Source of the DNA: Delphinus delphis
Lineage: Eukaryota > Chordata > Mammalia > Artiodactyla > Delphinidae
Assembly: GCF_949987515.2 (NCBI RefSeq)
Contig: NC_082698.1
Coordinates: forward strand, 29,788,070 to 29,852,069
DNA: 64,000 bases
Reading direction: 5' to 3'
Shown here: positions 48,011 through 59,464 of the stretch, piece by piece
Position numbering within the stretch: the first letter of the stretch is position 1
Layout of the letters: each line of letters starts with the position of its first letter
Position numbers and translations under genes: made by a program
Notes under the pieces: generated by a model
The model's database searches: none
Told to the model about the DNA's origin: nothing
The model's input: only the letters and a program-made list of their open reading frames with translations

Positions 48011-48269
48011 TGAGCAGAGGGAAGGCCACTCCCCCATGGTTCCTGGTTCTCCAAGACCCCCGCTGCCTGCAGCCTCTTGGAGCCTGAACTGCCCTGCATG
48101 GGAATCCTGAGAAGTAGCTCTCCCCATGAGAGAGACAGGCAGGAACTCAAGGTGGGGGAAGGTGGGGACCAAAAAGTTTGCACTGCCTCTCTGGCCCCGA
48201 ATGATTTCCGGAACGTCCCATAGGCTCTCTGAGGACCTTGAACTAGCCGTCGAGCAGAGCTGCTAAGTG

Positions 48270-48475
48270 GACAGTATCTGGAGCCAGAGTACTGGGTGCA
48301 GATCCTACCTCCACCATGTCCTCCTTCCCAGGCAGCAGTGGGCAACTTATTAACCTCTCTGGGCCTCAGTTTTCTCACCTGAAAAATGGGGGGTATTAAA
48401 GGAGATAAACATAGAGCATGCCTGACACAGGGCCTAGCACACAGGCAGTACCCACCGAGTGTAGCAGACATCAAC
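48270..48475 (+). mobile_element. MIR
   Basis: Contains acttattaacctctctgggc, ctcagttttctcacctgaaa and cctgacacagggcctagcac. Confidence 0.85.
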
Positions 48476-49409
48476 ACCCTCCTCTGAGGTTCTGAAGGAA
48501 GGATGCCAGGACCCTCTGCTGGGCATCTCCTGGGTGTAGGGAGCCCAGGGGGAAGCACAAAGCAAGCAGGGCTAACCCCTGCCCTGGAGGTATTCTGCAT
48601 GTGTCTCCTGGCATGTCCTCCAGTCCTGGGCACAGGCGTGGGCATCTTCAGCCCTGTTCCCACTGGAATCCATCTCTCTTCCCTTCCTCACTCTGGACCC
48701 TGTCTCGCCCTGGCCTCTACTCCCTCCCCAGGAGCTCTGCAATTTGGCCTCACCCTTTTAGGGAGCATCTGTCCAGGCTGCAAGGTGGTGATTAAAGAAG
48801 ACTTAGAAGAAATTTGGAAAGAAAATGAAGGTGGATTTATGATATTGGGTGGGGAGTTTTGCTGTTGGCTGGGAGCAGCGTAGAACAAAACAGAGGGCAG
48901 ATCTGATTTACAGGAAGTAAATGGAGGAGACAGAGATGCCTACAGCCCAGCTGAGGCCTTCTGGAGGACCCCTACCAGCTGCTCCAGAGAGGTGACCCGG
49001 GGTGGCAGAGTGGGGGCCTCAGAGTCTCCCGGGTTCCCAGGCAGTGCTGGCCTTTCAGTGGGCGTGCAGCCAGACCTGTCAGCTGGGGACAGGCAGGGCT
49101 AGAGTGACAGGCTCCTCAGCCAGGGCCCGGGACCCCCAGGGAGTACAGCCACAGGCCCGCCAAAGCCCCAGGAAACACGGAGTGTCAGAAGCATAAGATG
49201 ATTGACAGGGAGGGACATCATTTTTTATTCAAAGCAAACACAGATGTTATAGAATACAAATGCAATCTTGGTACACATTTTCTTCAGCTAAAACAAGAGA
49301 GTTGTTTTTTTTTTAATGTCAAGCCTATGGCTGGCCATTCTGGGCCTTACCAGGAGTACAGATCCCTCTTCTGCTGAGCGGGAACTTGAGTAGAAATGTT
49401 TGAGAGCAT

Positions 49410-49565
49410 GCTGTGGGGAGAGAGTGGCTCTGGGGTCACTCAGACGTGGGTTTCAACTGTGATCCATTGCCTGCTGGCTGCAGTTATGCCTCCCTGAGCC
49501 TCGGTTTCCTCACCTAGAAAATGATGAGGTGAGGTGAATCGTGCGTGATACCTAGTACACGGGAC
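49410..49565 (+). mobile_element. MIR
   Basis: Contains ggctctggggtcactcagac, gtgggtttcaactgtgatcc and gcctcggtttcctcacctag. Confidence 0.7.
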
Positions 49566-49976
49566 TGAACTGGAGCTATTCCTGCCCCTCCTTTTCCTGC
49601 CCTCCCTCGTGAAACAGCTACTTCCAGCCCCCTTCCTGCCTCGGGGGGTGGGCACACAGAGAGGAACGACTTCCCTCCGGTACCCACCAGGTGCCCAAGG
49701 TTTGAAAATCCCCACCAGTGGACAAATGATGGAGCCTGTTCTCCTGCCTCCCCATCTCCCTCAATGTCCTGCAGGGACAGACCAGAGGGATTAGGGGTGA
49801 GTGGGAATGTCCTTGTCTAATACCCTCCACACCAGTACCCTCGGAACCCTGCCCAGCATCTGGAGCACTCTCAGAGGACCCGGGGGTAGCAACACCAGCC
49901 CTAACACAGTATGATTCTGTGTTAGAATTTCAGGAAGTTTAGGCTGTTATCCTGCCCTTCTCACACCTCCTTCTCC

Positions 49977-49977
<1 letters not shown>

Positions 49978-50011
<34 letters not shown>
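49978..50011. repeat. (AC)n microsatellite
   Basis: About 17 uninterrupted AC units. Confidence 0.97.
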
Positions 50012-50013
<2 letters not shown>

Positions 50014-50854
50014 TCCATTCCTCCACCCCTGCATGTTCCAGTGCTTTGCTATTCTTTTACGATATCTTGGATGTTCTCGGCAACCTGCAGGCCTTAGCAT
50101 CCACTAGAATCATTAATCAGCAGAATAGTCCCACAGGTCCAGGTTCCTTGTCTGACAGCCTCGCCGCGGAGCCCCCATGGTGCAGACTGTAGAGGGGCCC
50201 AGGAGGATGCACTGGAAAGTAGAGCTGAAAGGAGCCTTGCAGACCTTCTCACTCCCGCCTCCACTTCACGGAGGGAGACCAAGACCTGGAGGGCACACTT
50301 CCCAAGTTCCTGCCTCCAGAGAAAGTGCAGAGGCCGGGGAGCCCCTGGAGGCTTTTGCTTAGCACCGCGAATCCCCTGCCTCTTCATCCTGGGCCCTCTG
50401 CTGTACAGTTGCCGCAGCATGCAAACGCCCTGCTCCCTGCAGCCTCTTTCCCTTCCCCACCTCCAAGCCCGAGGGCTGCCCTGATGCCGTCTAAGAGAGG
50501 GATTGGCTGCACCCAGACTGGACTTGGGTCTACATCTCCCAAGTGTAGGGGTTCAGAGGTTTAGGGGTGCAGTTCTTAAGGGTAAGCGGGGCTGCCCCGT
50601 GGGCTCAGGCCCACTGAGCGGATCAGAGGGGGTGTCAGAATGTGGCAGGAGGAAGAGGGGGCCGTAGGGAAGCATTTTCCCTTGTCACAACCTCCTCCAC
50701 CCCGCCTGGTGGACAGAGTGAGAAGCCTTCAGGAAGGGATGGGCAGGGAGCAGCATTCACACCCAGCAGCAGAACAAGAGGCCTTTGAAGCTTGAAAGTG
50801 CTGGAAAAATAAAGGGACATTATTCACCCAACGGGTGGGAAATAGTCCCACTAA

Positions 50855-51035
50855 TGACTCTGTGGCATCTGACGTTTTCCAAGGTACCTTCCAAAAACCA
50901 GCTCACTTAATATTTATGACAACCTGGGAAGGGGCTATTATTATTATCAGTCTCGCGTTATAGGTGAGAAACCAGATGTCCGGAAAGGTTCAGTGACATG
51001 CCCAAGGTCACACAGCTCGAATTTCCTGATCCCCA
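50855..51035 (-). mobile_element. MIR
   Basis: Reverse MIR with ccagctcacttaatatttat, aggtgagaaaccagatgtcc and acatgcccaaggtcacacag. Confidence 0.8.
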
Positions 51036-51641
51036 GTCTTTCCTACCAACCGGTGTGCCTCTCCAGCCCCAACTGGGGAACTGCTTGCCCCCAAGAGGAT
51101 GTTCTTGCCTCAAGTATAAAAGAATTAATTGATGTAAAGTGGACTTCAACTCCCTATTGGAACATCATTTTCCAGGGCTAAATAAAGATGTTCCTAACTG
51201 CCCCCAGTAGCCCCATAAGGTGTGTGCTAAACCTTAGGAGGCCAGGAGACAGGGTGGATGTAACAGAGAAGACAGGGAGACTTAGGGGGAAGAGCTAGGG
51301 GAGGAGGGGAAGGTCCAGGTAGAAGATACTTGCAGAATAAGGGGCCTCTGTCATGGACCGGGCAGGGAGTGGGAGAGTCAGGCTACACTTAAGATGGATG
51401 GATTTTATTAGTTTGAAGAGAGCTAACATGATGGACCTGGAAGTAGAGTTTCCCCTGCGGCCCCAGCGAGGGGTGCAGGCACTGGCTGTCCCTGCCTCAG
51501 ACCCCCATTTGGCTCTCCATCCTGAGGCTGCTGGGGCTCGTGCCCAAGAGGCTGGCTCCCCGGCTGCCGACTCACCTGCTCCCCAACTGTGCAGCAAACT
51601 TGCCAAGAAAGAGGTGTGGGTAACATCTCTGTTATGGTCCA

Positions 51642-51755
51642 GTTGCCATGGCAATAAATTGTCACTAATTAGTAGTGTGGTTACCATGGCAATTTTCTAG
51701 TAATTACAGGTTACAAATGGTGCAAGGCTTCAACCCAACCCAATTAGTTAATTAG
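51642..51755. promoter_or_regulatory. Paired RFX X-boxes with homeodomain-type sites
   Basis: Two near-palindromic X-boxes, GTTGCCATGGCAAT (51642-51655) and GTTACCATGGCAAT (51680-51693), each match GTNRCCNNRGYAAC at 13 of 14 positions. Between them is CTAATTAG (51665-51672), and beyond are TAATTA (51701), CAATTAG (51741) and TTAATTAG (51748-51755). No repeat family explains the stretch. It looks like a compact enhancer; this is inference from motifs. Confidence 0.55.
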
Positions 51756-52599
51756 AAAGATTTAGAAATTTGTCCAAGAGGGAAATAACCTGCCTTGTAG
51801 AAAATGAAGGGAATGTGTCACAGCTTGGGAGCCAGAGGCAGAGAGGAAATTGGAGGATGCTGGAGCGGTGGAAGAAGGATGGAGTTGCATGGCAGCAAGT
51901 CCCGGAGCCCCACCTGGAATTGCTGGGGACCCAGACAAGACCGAGGGTTTCTCACCAAAGCCTGATCCTGGGCTGGAGTTTGGCAGAACCAGGGCAGGGA
52001 CAGCTGCCAGCAGCCACTCAGCAGCACTCTTTGAATGGGCAGAAGAGGTGCCCAGGTTGTAGCCCAGCACCCTCCCTGCTGGCTTAGGAAAAGAAAGGCG
52101 TCTGAAAGCCTCCCGCCCTGCCCCACGCCTGGGCTCTCCTAATGAAGGCTCTCCCGGGAGTACTGTGGATTCAGTGGCTCCATTTTCACAAGGCTTGAGC
52201 TCTCCTTGAGAGCTAATTAGATTACCTGGGAGAAATCCGGGGGGCACAGGGCCCAGGATGTGTTAACGAGGAGCCCCACCAGGAGAACCATGACTGCGGC
52301 AATGCCATTTGCCCCACTCTGGCCCCAAAGCCGGCCCCTGGTGGGCAAGCTCCACCTGCACAGGTGAGAAAGGCCCCATGATTTCCTCCAGGGACAAATC
52401 TCAGAGGATGGGAGGAGCCTGGGGACCAAAAGAACCTCCATCCCAAATTAGCACAGTGGGAACCTCTGCCCTGTCCAGAAGCGGGCTGGTGAGGGCACCT
52501 GGCTTGGCATCACTCAGGTCTGCCTGAGTGCCCATTAACTTTTTTAAAAAATCACATGCTGGTGCTCTAATAACTGCTCTCATTGTACTGAACAGCCCT

Positions 52600-52725
52600 T
52601 CAGAGCAGCACTTTCCAAACTTTACTGCGCACATAAACCCCCCAGGGGTCCTGTTTGGGTGGGTGGGGACCTGAGATTCTGCATTTCTAACAAGCGCACA
52701 GGTGATACACCTTAGTAGCAAGGTT
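52600..52725. mobile_element. MER5A/MER20-like hAT relic
   Basis: Contains gcagcactttccaaacttta, ctgagattctgcatttctaa and caagcgcacaggtgatacac. Confidence 0.65.
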
Positions 52726-52739
52726 GTAGGATTCACAAA

Positions 52740-52940
52740 GACCTTTACCATCATTTGATCCTCTTATTTTTCTCACCTCATTTGATCCTCTCAAAAGCCC
52801 TGAAATAGAAAAGGCAGGTCACACTATCTGCATTTTTCAGATGAGAAAAACCTAGGCTAAACGGGTAACGTAAATTGCCCGAGATCACACAACTTGTAAA
52901 AAAGCCAAGGTGGGACTAGAATGCATGTCCTGCTTCTGGT
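52740..52940 (-). mobile_element. MIR
   Basis: Reverse MIR with ctcatttgatcctctcaaaa, gcatttttcagatgagaaaa and attgcccgagatcacacaac. Confidence 0.8.
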
Positions 52941-53119
52941 CAGGCTGTTTTCTGCACCATAGCTGGGGTAGGAGTGAGGCTGAGGGGAGGCTCTCAAGGC
53001 TCTATTTGAAACTCACTGGTTGGGGGTGGTTTGTTCAAGACACCTTAAGATTAGACTTCGTGACATGTCCACATTGATCTTGGGCATTTCAAACCCTAAC
53101 GGAGAGCTGGCTTGCTTGC

Positions 53120-53650
53120 TTTCTTTCTTAAAAAAAATATACACCTTATTGGATTTTTTCCTTTCAAACTACAGAAGCACTTCTTGTTACAATAAGCCAA
53201 ACGATACAGACGTTCCCCAAAAAGGCCAACATACTGTCTCTCCTTCCCTCCCTTAGTCCTACCCCATCAGGGCAGCCAATGCGAACAGCTCGGAGTGTGG
53301 CCTTCCCCACTCTTCCCCAAACTCAAAAACAAGTTTGCACAAACACGTATATTCAGAAGTATCATTTGTTTTCCTTTTTCTGGAAAATAAAAATAAAATC
53401 ACACAATACCATTACCTGGCGAATTGCTTTTTCATTTAACAATACGTCATGGGCATTCCTCCAAGTCAATACACGGGGCTCTACACAGTCTCTTCAGTAG
53501 CTGCAGAAGAGTCCGTCATGCGGATGCACCGTAATCCATTCTGCATCGCTGTTGATGGACAGGCAGGTGCTCGCATTTGTTTCCTACATCAAGCAAAACA
53601 AAGTAAGCATCCCTGTACCTGTGGCTGGAACCTGTTTCTTTAGGTCCTTA
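53120..53650 (-). mobile_element. Old L1-type fragment
   Basis: Contains gaattgctttttcatttaac, aatacgtcatgggcattcct and gtaagcatccctgtacctgt, the antisense pattern of old L1/HAL1 3' regions. Boundaries uncertain. Confidence 0.5.
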
Positions 53651-54109
53651 GAACAGGAACACACCCAGTATCTCGACCAGCATATGTGTGATCAGAGTAA
53701 GGCTGGGGGCTGTCAGGGAATCTGTGACTTGATCAAAATGTTGCAGGTAGAGATGGGTTTAGGATTAGTGCCATTCAGCTACCAAAGGGAAGAGAAGGCT
53801 CTGTGTGGTGGCCTCTGTGTTCCTCAGCTCACGGAATCATTCCTTCGGCACAAAGTAACTCCATCTTGCTCCTCACTTGCCTCATCATCAGTGCAGTCAC
53901 CCTCCACGTTGGTTTATGGAACCATGAGCCCAGATCTGGGCTCCAGGAAGCATCTGGAATGTCAGAATCCGCCCCTCCCCGCCCCCCACCCCTGCCTCTT
54001 CCGAGGCATCACCATAGCAGCGTCATGGGCCTCCGAGGCGGCCCCCATCCTCCATGCGGGCCTGGGGCTTTGCTTCTGCCGCTCGGTGAGAGTCGCTGTG
54101 CTCTCCCAG

Positions 54110-54244
54110 GCGGCCGGGGCGTAAGCGTGGGCCCCATCCTCAGCAGCAGTTCCTCAGATATCTTCTGCGACAACGAGAACGGGCCCAACTTCCTCTTCCA
54201 CAACCAGGGGGACGGCACTTTCGTGGATGCTGCGGCCAGTGCTG
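54110..54244 (+). CDS. CRTAC1: CRTAC1 exon 6
   Basis: The exon is 135 nt, starts with two bases of a glycine codon and ends with the first base of the next. The acceptor is gctctcccag and the donor is gtgagt. It encodes GRGVSVGPILSSSSSDIFCD and then NENGPNFLFHNQGDGTFVDA, ending AASAG. NGPNFLFHNQGDGTF-D-AA-AG is the diagnostic repeat of the VCBS/ASPIC family: an Asn-rich turn, a strand, GDGTF and then the AG connector. Upstream of the acceptor, an open frame continues into the intron from 53803, but that part shows no similarity and is chance. Confidence 0.95.
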
Positions 54245-54594
54245 GTGAGTAAAACAGCCTCTATCCTGTGACCCCCACCACCCTACAGGGGACTCTGGTC
54301 TGCCCTGCTCCCTCCAGGTCCCACAGGCCCCAGGGAGAGTGGGACAAGTCGTTGTCTGCACCGCACAGGGAAATGTTGCTTGTCACCTTTAATTCCACAT
54401 CCCCATGGTTCAGGACGCAGGGGATGTTTGTGGCTGGGGAGACAGCGTCTGGAACGCCTGACTGTTATCCATTCTCCAGCGACTGGGATTGGCCCATGCC
54501 CCTCTGAGTCCTGCCTGTGTCTCTCAGCACTGGTTTCCACTCTAAGCTGCCTCTCTCCATTTCTTCTCCCCACATCCATCTTAAACATGCAACT

Positions 54595-54740
54595 CAATCC
54601 AATAGCCATTTATTGAACCTGTGCTAAGTGCCAGGCTGGTGCTAAGAGCTGGGGACGCTGACCTGAATAAAGCTAAGATCACCCTACCCCACCCCCCCAC
54701 CCGCCCATACAAGGCACTGACATTTTAGAGGAGGAAACAG
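54595..54740. repeat. Old interspersed repeat, tgtgccaggc family
   Basis: Contains atttattgaacctgtgctaa, gtgccaggctggtgctaaga and ggaggaaacagacaaatgaa. Confidence 0.5.
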
Positions 54741-54824
54741 ACAAATGAACGAATAGCTATGATATGAAGCAGAATAAAATCTACACAAAAATAGTGCTCC
54801 AGGCTCCCAGCTCTGCTCCCCTTC

Positions 54825-55090
54825 CTCCCTTTGTGTTCATCCATCGTCTGCCGCAGGACCTTTGCACCTGCCAATCCTCTCCACCTGAAGTACCCTCTCC
54901 CCCTTCTCTATCTGCAAAACTTCTATTTGTCCTTCAGCACTCAGCTTAGGTGTTATCTGTGAAGCCTTTCCTGCCTCTTTCTGTGCCGCCTGGCAGAGAT
55001 TGGCACTGCCTCCTCTGTATTCCCACTGCCTTTGCATGTGCCGCTCACTCAGGCTCCTGCATCACTATAACAATCTGTCTGTGTCTGCAA
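54825..55090 (-). mobile_element. L2 LINE 3' end
   Basis: Contains ggacctttgcacctgccaat, ttgtccttcagcactcagct, taggtgttatctgtgaagcc and gtctgtgtctgcaaag, in antisense L2 order. Confidence 0.75.
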
Positions 55091-56524
55091 AGACCGGGAC
55101 ACATAATAAAAGTATGTGGGTGTAATCAGTCTGCCCTTCAACCACTTCTCCCCACCCACTTCCTCCCCACCTTGCCAAGGAACGGGAGGTTTGATCTCTC
55201 CTTCTTGGTGGCGTAGGGACGAGCTCCGGCCTCCGGAAGAAGAGGTGAGCGGGGCTGTAGACACATAGATCCAAGGTCCTCCAAGCGCCAGCTGGTGCTG
55301 GCAGCTAGCATCCAATTCCTGAGCAGGTACTAATCCATTCTCTGTGACTTACAAGTACCTGCCCTTCCAGCACTCTGCCCGGGAGTTCCCATTTTGAACA
55401 CCCCACAAATGCACCCTTGCAGCCAGTCAGCTCCCCTGTTCTTCCCGGGCAAAGCTAAAAAAGGAGGCAGCTCCCCGGCCCGTCCTCCCATGCAGCTCAC
55501 CTGTTAAACGCTCCAGCAGCAAATTTTCTCATTGCTGAAAAATCGTAAAATGAAGAGGAGGTGGTGGTGGAGAAAACCTAGAGGATTTGATAAGGTGTTA
55601 AAGAGACGGAAGCAGAGGTGAGCGAGCAAGTTGGAGTAGGAGAAGGTATCAGACGGGAGGAGAGAGGAAAGGTGCTATGCCCGTAATTGAAAGTCAGAGT
55701 GATTGCAGGGGTTTAACGAGACATGTCAAGAGGGCATTCATCACCCAAACAGATGCTGCTGTGAAGTGCAGCCTGGCACCGATTATTCTCGTGAAAGGGA
55801 ACCAGCTCCTTGTCAAGGTGCCTCATAGATAGGAGAGAAATGGGCCAACACAGAAGGCCACCGACATTCGGGCTGGGGAGTTTTGCAGAGAATTAATGGG
55901 GTATTTCATCCTAGAGGTTGGAGGCTGCCCCCATGCCTTTGCAAACCCTCTTTCTCCAGCCTGGGTCTCCCTGCCTCTTCTCCCCCACCCCCACCCATCC
56001 TCGCCTCCCCAAGGGGATGCCCAGCCCCCAAGGTTCTCAGGGGGGCCCCACCTTGCTTTCTGCTGGCCCCTATCCTCAGGATCTCCGTATCTGCAGCTGG
56101 CAAGAGCTCGCTGTGTCCTGGGTCTGTGATCCCCGTCCCCCATCATATTGTCCTATCACCTGCCATCTCTGAGGGCCTGATGACCAACGGCAGTTTGTCC
56201 TCCAGAAGACTCAGCGTGGGTATTCAGAGCCGGCCTCCACTGCCTGTCAGCTCTGCACTTGACCTGAAGGATCATGTCTGCCTTGGGCAACTAGGAGGTC
56301 AGGCCATCCCTCTGGGCAAAGCCACCTTCCATCCTCCCCCAGGATCAGCTCAGTCCCACTGACCACTGGTAGATGCAGGGACAGCACAAACAGGTGACAC
56401 TGGACCCACAAGCTTTCTTCCCAGATCTCACAAGGCACACTGTGCGTTTCTTAGTCATGGTGCTGTATTTTCTCTGCTGTCACCAAAGTCCCTGGTCGCC
56501 TTCTGTCAAATTATTTATGTCTCT

Positions 56525-57075
56525 TCATTCATTCAGCAAGTGTTTACAGAAAAATACCTGGTCACCACAAGCACTGAGATAGACTCTGTGGGAACACAGG
56601 TAAACAAGAAGACAGACCCTCACCTCATGGAGTGTAAGGTCTAGTAGGAAGACTGGACCCCACAAAGGAACATAACTGCACGTGTGATCAGCTCAAGGGA
56701 GGAGAATGGGAGGCTGTCAGGATGAATAGCAGCGTGGGTGGGAGGGGCTTATTTTCATGGGCGTGGTCAGGGAAGGCTTCCTTGAGGAAGTGACATTACA
56801 GCTGGGAGCAGAAGAAAAACAAGGAGCCAAGTAACCAAGAGCGTTCCAGAAGGAGAGACCAGCTTGAACAAAAGCCCAGAAGCTGGAAAGAGCTTGGGTC
56901 ATTTGAGAAATGAAAGGAATCCCGGGTGGCCGGTGCATATGCGGAAGGGGGAAGAGTGGTACCAGTTAAAGACCAGATAAGGTAGGCAGGGGCCTTGTGC
57001 TCCCTGGGCAGGAATTTGAACTTGACCCAAGAGTACTGGGGAAGCACTGAAATTTGAGCAAAAGAGTGATGATCA
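56525..57075. repeat. Old interspersed repeat, tgtgccaggc family
   Basis: Contains cattcattcagcaagtgttt, gtcagggaaggcttccttga, ggaagtgacattacagctgg and tttgaacttgacccaagagt; same family as 21575-22880. Confidence 0.6.
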
Positions 57076-57339
57076 ACTTAATGTATCCCAGTGTCAGGGG
57101 TGGCTGGGGAGGGCTTTAGTCCTCCAGAATCTCCACAAGTCTCCTTCCCTCAGCCCATGCTGCCCCCAAAACGGGTAAAAATAGTACTTTCTGGGCAAGT
57201 GCAGCTTGAAGGCAAGTCTCTGGTTCTCTCTGCAACCAGGTGGCTGCCCACCTTCTGCCCCTGTGGAGAGATCGGGACAGGAGGAGGCTCACCCTCCCTT
57301 GCTGCTCTTCACGGGGCCCTGGCAAGGTGAGTGTTTGTG

Positions 57340-57358
57340 GAGCCTGCAGGGGGCGCTG
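57340..57358 (+). promoter_or_regulatory. CTCF-type binding motif before exon 7
   Basis: The sequence GAGCCTGCAGGGGGCGCTG carries the full CAGGGGGCGCT core of the CTCF consensus. It ends 29 bases before the exon start at 57388. Binding is inferred. Confidence 0.55.
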
Positions 57359-57387
57359 CCCTGAGGGCGCCTGCCTTTCCTCCCCAG

Positions 57388-57533
57388 GTGTGGATGACCC
57401 CCACCAGCACGGGCGAGGTGTCGCCCTGGCCGACTTCAACCGTGATGGCAAAGTGGACATCGTCTATGGCAACTGGAATGGCCCCCACCGCCTCTATCTG
57501 CAGATGAGCGCCCATGGGAAGGTGCACTTTCGG
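57388..57533 (+). CDS. CRTAC1: CRTAC1 exon 7
   Basis: The exon is 146 nt; two bases complete a glycine codon and 48 codons follow, ending in phase 0. The acceptor is ctttcctccccag and the donor is gtaaga. It encodes VDDPHQHGRGVALADFNRDG, then KVDIVYGNWNGPHRLYLQMS and AHGKVHFR. DFNRDGKVDIVYGNWNG is a strong FG-GAP/VCBS calcium loop with its following strand and Asn-Gly turn, preceded by the GRGVALADFN entry strand. It is one of the best conserved blades in the family. Confidence 0.96.
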
Positions 57534-58439
57534 GTAAGAAGGAGCCTCTGCCTCGCTCCCCTGCTTTGTCATCTTGGGGTTGCAGCCCCGCCTGTGCCTC
57601 CCCCCAGGCTGAGTAGGGGCTTGTGGCTCTGCAGAGCCTGGGGGCGGGGTGGCCACAAGGAAGGTAGCATCTGGGGGACGATGGGCTCCTGCCTGGGCTG
57701 CTGTGATGTCTGTAGTGCCCAGCGCACGGTCATGGGCAGAGGAGAGAGAGCAGCCTTGCAAGGTGCGCGGCAGCAGGGCAAAGGCCCAGTGAGGTGGGCT
57801 TCACTCTGGGTCGGGAGCATTTTCCCATAGCCTGGGCCTGAGCTTTTCAAATTGAGGCTCAGGCCAAGGGCACAGTGGGGCTGGCGGGACAGGGGAGGTT
57901 GAGGCCACAGAGCTCCCAACAGTTGCCCCTTCTGGACAAATGGCAGGTGGGGGACAAGGTAACCTTGAACCCCTCTCTGTGCCCCCTCCCTGAGCTATCA
58001 ACCGTCTGTGACACCAAGAATTCTTCAGAAAGACTGGTGACAGTAAGGGATGTACCAGCAGCCCAGTGAGCTTGAGTCTGGGCCTTTCTCAGGAGGGTGA
58101 TGGAGAGCATGGGGTGGTCAGAGCTGACCTCCGGGAGTCAGGGTGCTTCTGGAGGTACCTGGTCTTGCCAAAAGCCCCCGAGGAAGCAAGAAAGTGGCGG
58201 CATTTGCCAGAAGCTTGATGGTCCCAGGGGAGTCAGCAGGGCCCTTATGCCTGGGGCACTGCCACAGCCCCTCCCCTGTAGGCAGCCGCCTTGGGGTGCT
58301 CAGGGCCAGCCACTCATTCCCTGCAGAGGCTCGAGACCCAGGCTCTCTGGGTGAAAAAGAGGTGCATCCTGGCCATGGAGAAGCTGCTCCTGGGATCCTG
58401 GATGATTTCCACCTTTATTCAGATTTTCCTTCTAACCCA

Positions 58440-58620
58440 GGTTCTCAACCAGGGGTGATTTCGTCCCTACCCCAGGACATTTGACAATATCTGGGGACAT
58501 TCTTGGTGGTCACAAATGGGATAGAAGGTGCTACTGGCATCCAGTGTGCAGAGGACAGACGTGCTGCTAAACGTCCTACAATGCACCGGCTGGAATAATC
58601 TAGCCCCAAATGTCAACTAA
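58440..58620. mobile_element. Old MER-type DNA transposon relic
   Basis: Contains gttctcaaccaggggtgatt, ggacatttgacaatatctgg, ggtgctactggcatccagtg and gctaaacgtcctacaatgca. A common old non-autonomous element, probably hAT class. Confidence 0.65.
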
Positions 58621-58656
58621 CTCTTCTGATAGCCCAGCCCCAGAGCTCACAGGAGC

Positions 58657-58680
58657 AAGAATAAGAATAAGAATAAGAAT
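58657..58680. repeat. (AAGAAT)4 microsatellite
   Basis: Four perfect AAGAAT units. Confidence 0.95.
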
Positions 58681-58755
58681 GGAGACCCCATTTATCAGGT
58701 GCCTTCTGTGTGCCAGGAACTGTGCTAAGCATCTTACATACATTATCTTGGAAGC
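58680..58755 (-). mobile_element. MIR (partial)
   Basis: Contains gtgtgccaggaactgtgcta and agcatcttacatacattatc. Confidence 0.65.
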
Positions 58756-59464
58756 CCAGGCAGCCAGTGGGGCAACCCCGAGGGGCCTATGTAGGTTTCC
58801 GTTAGAATAATAACAACTTCGAGATCCTGAGGTCTCTTTGTTACCAGCTCTCAAGGCCCTCTTCAGCCCACCCTGGACAGCGGGCCAGGCTCCCAGTCAG
58901 CTTCATCACTGTGTTGTTGGGGACAGCCTATTCCCCTGGGCAACCCAGAGTGGGCAGCTCATTCCTGTGGCCAGGGGAGAGGGCCTGAAGTAGGAGGCCC
59001 AGGGGCAGGGCCAGGGCAGAGGACCACTCCCAGAAACCCCAACTGTGCCCTTCCCAATTCTCCCCACGTGGACCCTGGGACTTAGACAGGCTCCTGCGTC
59101 TTTAAGGGACAAACCCACCCAGAATGGATGTTCTGCTGAGAACCAAAAGGTCGCCCTCCACAGCTCTTCTATTTCAAAGGCAAGTTCCACAGGTGGGACA
59201 CTTCGCCAGGCCCACCGAGGCCCTCTTAGCACGTTGACGTCCCTGCTGGGCTGTCCTGGGTCTGGGGTCTCCTCGTGAGCCCTGCGCAGAGGTATCTGAT
59301 ACTGCAACCCCCCAAGGCAAATATCTCAAAAAAAAAAAATCAAAAGACTCCCAAGAAACAAAGTAAGGTAATAAAGGCAGCAAAAACACAGCTAAAGGCC
59401 ACCTCTGCCACCTTTCATGAGGCTGATGTGGGCAGGGCCAGGACAGAGTGCCAGGGATCCACCT

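Larger units (their letters stand above)
45393..54109 (+). other. CRTAC1: CRTAC1 intron 5
   Basis: The intron is 8.7 kb, donor gtaggc and acceptor ctctcccag. It is comparatively poor in SINEs. It holds MIR relics (48270, 49410, 50855, 52740), a CA microsatellite (49978), an old L1 fragment (53120), a CpG-rich patch with a CTCF-type motif (47780-48010), and an AT-rich cluster with two RFX X-boxes and several homeodomain-type sites (51642-51755). Confidence 0.9.
54245..57387 (+). other. CRTAC1: CRTAC1 intron 6
   Basis: The intron is 3.1 kb, donor gtgagt and acceptor tttcctccccag. It includes an L2 piece (54825), old interspersed repeat (54595 and 56525-57075), a repeat-poor island (55490-55830), a cryptic exon candidate (57240-57326) and a CTCF-type motif (57340-57358) that ends 29 bases before the exon. 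Confidence 0.9.

Noticed and set aside
47950..48663. 237-codon open frame on the - strand
   Set aside because: It runs through a MIR and the CpG-rich patch of intron 5, has no recognisable domain, and is antisense to the gene.
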